Source: Acidimicrobiia bacterium (GTDB taxonomy: Bacteria > Actinomycetota > Acidimicrobiia > Acidimicrobiales > Acidimicrobilacustridaceae). Taken from it: a stretch of 9,922 nucleotides of DNA. Below the pieces are notes generated by a model that had not been told where the DNA came from, did not search any database, and saw nothing but the letters and a program-made list of their open reading frames with translations. Position numbers and translations under genes: made by a program. The stretch's first letter is position 1. The number at the start of each line of letters is the position of its first letter. The stretch covers positions 1-9,922 of the forward strand of contig JAEMTX010000065.1 of the NCBI GenBank assembly GCA_016462055.1. Reading direction: 5' to 3'. Shown here piece after piece: positions 5,803-9,922 of this stretch.

Positions 5803-6540
5803 ATGGCCTTGTCAGCCGAAACAGAATCTCCCTCCGCCCACCCGGGACGCCGTCACCTCACACTGCTCATCGCCCCAATCGTGGCGATGGTCATTGCGGC
5901 CTACACCGCCGATGCCCTCTGGCCTGATCTCGTAACGAACAAACCCCTCTTGCTCATGTCCTTGAGCGCCAAGAACCGCTACCTCGTCCTTGTCGTTAAT
6001 CACGTCGACCTGTGGGCGTACTACCTCATCGGCACCATCCGTCTTTTGCTGCCCGATCCATTTTTCTACGCGATTGGTTGGTTCTATGGTGCCGCCGCGC
6101 TGCGATGGATGGAAAAGCGCACGCCCACTGCAGGCCGATACATGCGCTCGGTCGAGGGATGGTTCGGCAAATGGGGAGCGCCTCTTGTTGTGCTGTTCCC
6201 CAACAACTACGTGTGTCTTGTTGCTGGTGCAGCGAAGATGCGACCAGTGAAGTTCGCAATGCTGAACATCATCGGCACCATTGGCCGTTTATTCATGCTG
6301 CAAATCATCGGTGACATCTTTGCCGGACCCATCGATTCACTTTTGGGATTTATCGCCCAATGGCGAATCCCACTGCTCGCAGTATCGATCGGGCTTGTAG
6401 CGATTTTTTGGATCGGCGAATTGCGACGTGGCAGTACAGAAGTCGAAGCGTTCCGTGAACTTGAGGACGCCGCTGATGACATTGAACTCGGCCTCACATC
6501 GTCGGCCGCCGAGGTCGACGACAGCGCTGTCGACGACTAA
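5803..6540 (+). CDS. Inner-membrane protein, possibly a divergent DedA/VTT-domain relative
   Basis: The only plus-strand gene in the window encodes about 245 residues. From ATG 5803 there is a short polar N-terminus, then hydrophobic segments at about 20-40, 60-68 with 85-100, 126-144, 150-178 and 187-206, and a strongly acidic C-terminal tail (210-245). The middle part, with FGKWGAPLVVLFP (121-133), a small-residue AGAAKM (141-146) and GTIGR (158-162), is arranged like a DedA/VTT domain, where a G, an arginine-proline element and an AG motif precede a long helix. However, the usual arginine is replaced by FPNN (132-135), so this assignment is tentative. The longer frame goes back to 5698 inside the opposite gene; GAGAGGA just before 5803 supports the shorter form, although ATG 5785 is possible. 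It converges on dapB with 12 bases between stops. Its function is not established. Confidence 0.7.
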   Translation: MALSAETESPSAHPGRRHLTLLIAPIVAMVIAAYTADALWPDLVTNKPLLLMSLSAKNRYLVLVVNHVDLWAYYLIGTIRLLLPDPFFYAIGWFYGAAALRWMEKRTPTAGRYMRSVEGWFGKWGAPLVVLFPNNYVCLVAGAAKMRPVKFAMLNIIGTIGRLFMLQIIGDIFAGPIDSLLGFIAQWRIPLLAVSIGLVAIFWIGELRRGSTEVEAFRELEDAADDIELGLTSSAAEVDDSAVDD

Positions 6541-6552
6541 CGCGGGAACGAC

Positions 6553-7341
6553 TTAAAGATCTAGGAGAGCGTCGAGCCCGATAGTGACACCCGGACGCTC
6601 AACGACACGCTTGGTAGCCAGCAGAACACCCGGCATAAACGAATCTCGGTCGTAGGAGTCATGCCTCAGCGTGAGGGTCTGACCTGTTGTACCGAGGATG
6701 ACTTCTTGATGAGCAACCATTCCGCGTAAGCGGAGTGAATGCACGCGAATGTCGGCCGGGCCTTTACCACCACGCGCACCAGGGAGGATCTCGGTTTTGG
6801 TGGGATCGGCTGCCCAATCGGCCGACGCCGCGGCCATGCGCTCGGCCGTCAACATCGCTGTTCCCGAAGGTGCATCAAGTTTTGCATCGTGGTGAAGTTC
6901 AACAATCTCGGCGGTTTCGAAAAATGGAGCCGCGATTTCGGCGAAGCGCATCATGAGAACTGCCCCGATGGCAAAGTTCGGAGCGATCACACAGTTGGAG
7001 CTCTTAAAGATTTCACGAAATGACTCGAGGTCAGAGTCGGAGAATCCTGTGGTTCCGGTAACGGCATGAATGCCATGTTCGGCAAGCCACAGGAGATTCG
7101 ACCGCGCTGCTTCAAGATGGGTGAAATCGACAACGACGTCGACCTTGGCATCGAGAAACGCCTGACCATCGGCAGCCACTTGGAACGACTGCTCGCAACC
7201 GGTGACTTGGCCCATAGCAAGACCGGCGTGCTGCGGATCTACCGCAGCCACAAGCTCAAGTTCGGGGTCGCCATCGACCGCACGGCACACCGTGCTTCCC
7301 ATCTTTCCACCAGCACCGAAGACTCCGACTCGCAACGTCAT
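6553..7341 (-). CDS. dapB: 4-hydroxy-tetrahydrodipicolinate reductase
   Basis: DapB reduces the DapA product with NAD(P)H, the second step of the diaminopimelate/lysine branch. The 262 residues show an N-terminal Rossmann motif GAGGKMG (9-15), VDFTH (71-75), GTTGF (96-100), APNFAIG (120-126), and the catalytic segment ELHHDAKLDAPSGT (148-161) with H150, H151 and K154; E. coli DapB has the corresponding HH-x-x-K arrangement. The length is standard for the family. ATG 7341 follows the M16 peptidase stop by nine bases with no evident Shine-Dalgarno, so translation probably depends on coupling. It is on the same strand as dapA but about 5 kb from it. All key residues are intact. Confidence 0.96.
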   Translation of the reverse strand: MTLRVGVFGAGGKMGSTVCRAVDGDPELELVAAVDPQHAGLAMGQVTGCEQSFQVAADGQAFLDAKVDVVVDFTHLEAARSNLLWLAEHGIHAVTGTTGFSDSDLESFREIFKSSNCVIAPNFAIGAVLMMRFAEIAAPFFETAEIVELHHDAKLDAPSGTAMLTAERMAAASADWAADPTKTEILPGARGGKGPADIRVHSLRLRGMVAHQEVILGTTGQTLTLRHDSYDRDSFMPGVLLATKRVVERPGVTIGLDALLDL

Positions 7342-7350
7342 GAGTCGAAA

Positions 7351-8625
7351 CTAGCCGCAGGCGAACCGTTCAAGCGCAGCAGATCCATCTCCGAGGGGTC
7401 CAACCGCCGCGACGGCACGTGGAGAGCCAAGCACCCGGCCGATGACCGAATGGACTTCGTCGGTGGTCACTGCTCGAATCCGACGAACGTGTTCGTCGAT
7501 CGAGGTGATGTCGTTGCGAGTCACAAGCCCAGTTCCCAAACGGGACATGCGAGACCCGCTGTCTTCAAGGCCAAGCAACATCGAGCCCTCGAGATAACCA
7601 AGTGCGATTGCATGTTCTTCGTCGGTAATGCCATCGGCAAGGAACGTGGCCAGCACCTCATCGGTTACCGAGAGCAGTTCCTCGAGCCGAGCAAGCGCTG
7701 TACCGGCATAGACGATGAGCGAGCCGGCATCGGAATAGGAAGAGGGCGAGGAGAACACCGAATAGGCCAAACCGCGAGATTCACGAATCTCTTGGAAGAG
7801 GCGACTCGACATTCCGCCACCGAGGACGTGATTGGCCACCCACATTGCATAGCGATCGTCATCGGCAAGGGGAAGGCCGCGCCAACCGATGGCGACGTGT
7901 ACCTGTTCGATTGGTCGATCGATCTGCACAAGTGATTGCCCATGGGCTTGGGGCGTTTCGCGAATCGGGGCATCGCCGCGTTCAACGCCGTCGAACAATG
8001 GACCAAGAGCATCGACAACCTGCTGATGTTCAAGCGCCCCTGCGGCAGCGACAACAAGATTTGATGGTCGGTACCACTGGGCGTGGAACGCCGATACGTC
8101 GTCACGCGTCATTGCTGCGACGGTGTCGTGATCGCCGAGTGTTTCGCGACCAAGCGGATGTTCCGGATAAAGGCTTTCGTAGAGAGCGGTCAGTACGAGA
8201 TCATCAGGAGTGTCTTCACTCATGAGGAGTTCTTCGATAATGACTTCGCGCTCAGCATCGAGTTCCGCCGGACGGAATGCTGGCTCACTCACCACATCAG
8301 CGAGCAATTCCACGCCAGATTCAAGTTCGCTCACAGGTAGGCGCAAGTAATACGCCGTGTGCTCGCGACTTGTGTAGGCGTTCATTTCGCCACCCACTGC
8401 ATCGACTGCTGTCGCAATCGATCGTGCCGAACGCTCTTCAGTTCCCTTAAACAACAAGTGCTCGAGGAAATGAGATGCGCCAGCGATGGATGCCGGCTCG
8501 TCACGCGAGCCCACGGCAAACCACATACCGACAGATACCGAACGGGCCTCAGGCATGCGTTCAGTAATGACACGCACACCCGAGGCCAGCTCGGATCGTT
8601 CGATTTCCGTGTCGTTCACCGACAC
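7351..8625 (-). CDS. M16-family zinc peptidase (PepR / mitochondrial-processing-peptidase-like)
   Basis: M16 peptidases cleave peptides in a clamshell of paired subunits. Counting from GTG 8625 (424 residues) the inverted zinc motif HFLEH (52-56, with H52, E55, H56) is present, and the third ligand is probably E131 or E132 in REVIIEEL. The C-terminal half has the conserved RLFQEIRESRGLAYSV element, so one chain carries both catalytic and substrate-binding halves, as in the single-domain bacterial forms that dimerise. The frame stays open up to 9027, but those upstream residues are an out-of-frame reading of pnp, not M16-like. GTG 8625 or 8619, just after the pnp stop at 8639, fits the family's usual N-terminus. 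It lies between pnp and dapB, as in Mycobacterium (pepR). Its substrate is unknown; a role in processing surface or secreted proteins would be a guess. Confidence 0.92.
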   Translation of the reverse strand: MSVNDTEIERSELASGVRVITERMPEARSVSVGMWFAVGSRDEPASIAGASHFLEHLLFKGTEERSARSIATAVDAVGGEMNAYTSREHTAYYLRLPVSELESGVELLADVVSEPAFRPAELDAEREVIIEELLMSEDTPDDLVLTALYESLYPEHPLGRETLGDHDTVAAMTRDDVSAFHAQWYRPSNLVVAAAGALEHQQVVDALGPLFDGVERGDAPIRETPQAHGQSLVQIDRPIEQVHVAIGWRGLPLADDDRYAMWVANHVLGGGMSSRLFQEIRESRGLAYSVFSSPSSYSDAGSLIVYAGTALARLEELLSVTDEVLATFLADGITDEEHAIALGYLEGSMLLGLEDSGSRMSRLGTGLVTRNDITSIDEHVRRIRAVTTDEVHSVIGRVLGSPRAVAAVGPLGDGSAALERFACG

Positions 8626-8638
8626 GGCGGAAACGGAC

Positions 8639-9922
8639 TCAGCGGCGACGGTTGCCGCCTCGACGTCCACCGTTGCGGTCGCCGCCACCACGGTTTTCAC
8701 TGGCGGGACCAAGGTCGCCCAGTTCCGAACTGATTTCAGCGTCGAATGCGTCTTCGAATGAGACGTACTCGCGCTCGGCGCCACCGTCGGTTGCTTCAGC
8801 TGCAGCAGCCGGAGCTGGAGCGGCCTCACGAGGTGCGCTTTCGGTTGGGGCTGCTTCACCTTCGGAGGCTTCTGCCACCGGAGTGCTGGCCATCGAAAGT
8901 GACACCTTGCCGTTGGGATCGACATCGTCGACGCGAACCTCAACAGCGTCACCAAGGTCGAGGACATCTTCGACCTTGTCGATGCGCTTGCCGCCACCAA
9001 TCTTCGAGATGTGAAGAAGACCGTCACGACCCGGGAGGATGTTCACGAACGCACCGAACTTGGTGACGTTCACAACACGGCCCTGGTACACCTGACCAAC
9101 TTCAGCGGTCGGCGGATTGAGGATGAGACGGATCTGACGCTCGGCCTCGGCCACAGCACCACCATCGGTGGAACCAATGCTGACGCGACCAACAGAGCCA
9201 TCGTCGTCGACACTGATGTCGGCGCCGGTCTCTTGCTGAATGGCGTTGATGACCTTGCCCTTGGGACCGATGACTTCACCGATCTTGTCCATCGGGATTT
9301 CGAAGCTGATGATCTTCGGGGCAGTTTCGCCAACTTCATCGCGAGGCTTGGCGATTGCGCCAGCCATAACTTCGAGGATGGCGAGACGTGCTTCCTTCGC
9401 CTGCTGAAGCGCCTGAGCAAGAACGTCGGCAGGAATGCCTTCGATCTTGGTGTCGAGCTGCAGAGCAGTAACGAATTCGGCGGTTCCGGCAACCTTGAAG
9501 TCCATGTCGCCGAATGCATCTTCAGCGCCGAGGATGTCAGTAAGAGTCGTGTACTTGCCATCGGCAAACACGAGGCCCATTGCGATGCCAGCAACCGGTG
9601 CACGCAGCGGAACGCCTGCGTCCATCATCGAAAGTGTTGAACCACACACCGAACCCACCGAGGTCGATCCGTTTGAGGAAAGAACATCGGAGACGGTACG
9701 GATTGTGTAGGCAAACTCTTCTGGCGTGGGAAGCACGGGGAGAAGTGCACGCTCAGCGAGCATGCCGTGTCCGATCTCGCGACGCTTTGGTCCACGCATG
9801 AAACCGGTTTCACCAGTGGAGTAAGGCGGGAAGTTGTAATGGTGCATGTAACGCTTGCGGGTCACGTCGCCAAGAGCGTCGATCATTTGCTCCATGCGAG
9901 GCATACCAAGCGTGGTGACATT
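8639..9922 (-). CDS. pnp: Polyribonucleotide nucleotidyltransferase (PNPase), C-terminal part
   Basis: PNPase degrades RNA 3' to 5' by phosphorolysis in the cytoplasm and is a central RNA-decay enzyme. The frame is open at the right edge, and 427 residues are visible. From the MPRMEQ methionine at 9904 they show HHYNFPPYSTGETG (21-34) and KRREIGHG (40-47) of the second RNase PH domain. Its catalytic region is TDILGAEDAFGDMDFK (122-137), with the paired aspartates equivalent to E. coli D486 and D492. Next are a KH domain with GPKG (213-216) and an S1 domain (about 269-338) with GRVVNVTKFGAFV. Beyond S1 there is an unusual 80-residue tail: alanine/glutamate/proline-rich, then YVSFEDAFDAEISSELGDLG (380-399), then a glycine/arginine-rich end (405-421). 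The stop is 13 bases before the M16 peptidase start. Confidence 0.97.
   Translation of the reverse strand, partial: NVTTLGMPRMEQMIDALGDVTRKRYMHHYNFPPYSTGETGFMRGPKRREIGHGMLAERALLPVLPTPEEFAYTIRTVSDVLSSNGSTSVGSVCGSTLSMMDAGVPLRAPVAGIAMGLVFADGKYTTLTDILGAEDAFGDMDFKVAGTAEFVTALQLDTKIEGIPADVLAQALQQAKEARLAILEVMAGAIAKPRDEVGETAPKIISFEIPMDKIGEVIGPKGKVINAIQQETGADISVDDDGSVGRVSIGSTDGGAVAEAERQIRLILNPPTAEVGQVYQGRVVNVTKFGAFVNILPGRDGLLHISKIGGGKRIDKVEDVLDLGDAVEVRVDDVDPNGKVSLSMASTPVAEASEGEAAPTESAPREAAPAPAAAAEATDGGAEREYVSFEDAFDAEISSELGDLGPASENRGGGDRNGGRRGGNRRR

Noticed and set aside
7066..7935. A 289-residue open frame on the plus strand opposite dapB and the M16 peptidase.
   Set aside because: It is rich in basic and polar residues with no recognised motif and lies antisense to two conserved enzymes; best explained by codon bias of those genes.
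8626..9027. The M16 peptidase frame stays open for about 400 bases upstream into pnp, giving a 558-residue reading.
   Set aside because: The extra residues are low-complexity, unlike M16 proteins, and overlap the well-supported PNPase KH/S1/tail coding region in another frame. GTG starts just after the pnp stop give a normal family length.

Overview
The window looks like the chromosome of an actinobacterium. Gene content and order (pnp, an M16 peptidase of the PepR type, dapB, and further on dapA followed by an RNase J gene) match a neighbourhood known from Actinobacteria such as Mycobacterium and Streptomyces. Base composition is only moderately GC-rich by eye, several genes start with GTG, and two promoters look leaderless. 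Together these would suit a moderate-GC aquatic actinobacterium, for instance an acidimicrobial lineage, but that placement is inference. Nine of the ten genes lie on the minus strand, so transcription mostly runs from high to low coordinates.

Right part (about 6550-9922, minus strand): the C-terminal two thirds of polynucleotide phosphorylase (pnp, cut by the window edge), an M16 zinc peptidase, and dapB of lysine/diaminopimelate synthesis. They are packed tightly, with gaps of 13 and 9 bases. Left part (1-1338, minus strand): dapA overlaps by four bases the start of the RNase J gene, which runs off the left edge. The window thus shows two RNA-decay enzymes (PNPase, RNase J) flanking two lysine/peptidoglycan precursor enzymes (DapB, DapA).

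Middle part (about 1405-6540): a block separates dapB from dapA. It holds an inner-membrane protein that may be a divergent DedA/VTT relative, the only plus-strand gene. Divergent from it run a fatty-acyl-CoA synthetase (FadD-like), a SURF1-family cytochrome oxidase assembly protein, a TetR-family repressor, and a ferritin-fold di-iron protein with two DEARH motifs. The TetR gene is preceded by an 8-base perfect inverted repeat that overlaps a plausible leaderless promoter. It is followed 12 bases later by the di-iron gene with a strong ribosome binding site, so an autoregulated tetR/di-iron operon is the simplest reading. Acyl-CoA synthetase, di-iron protein and TetR regulator together suggest, without proving, acyl-chain metabolism.

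No RNA genes, insertion sequences, CRISPR arrays or phage genes were seen, and there is no intergenic stretch above 70 bases. The region is mostly ordinary housekeeping. The di-iron/TetR unit, its operator, and the unusual tails of PNPase and RNase J deserve the closest look. I found no clear evidence for an entirely new system.
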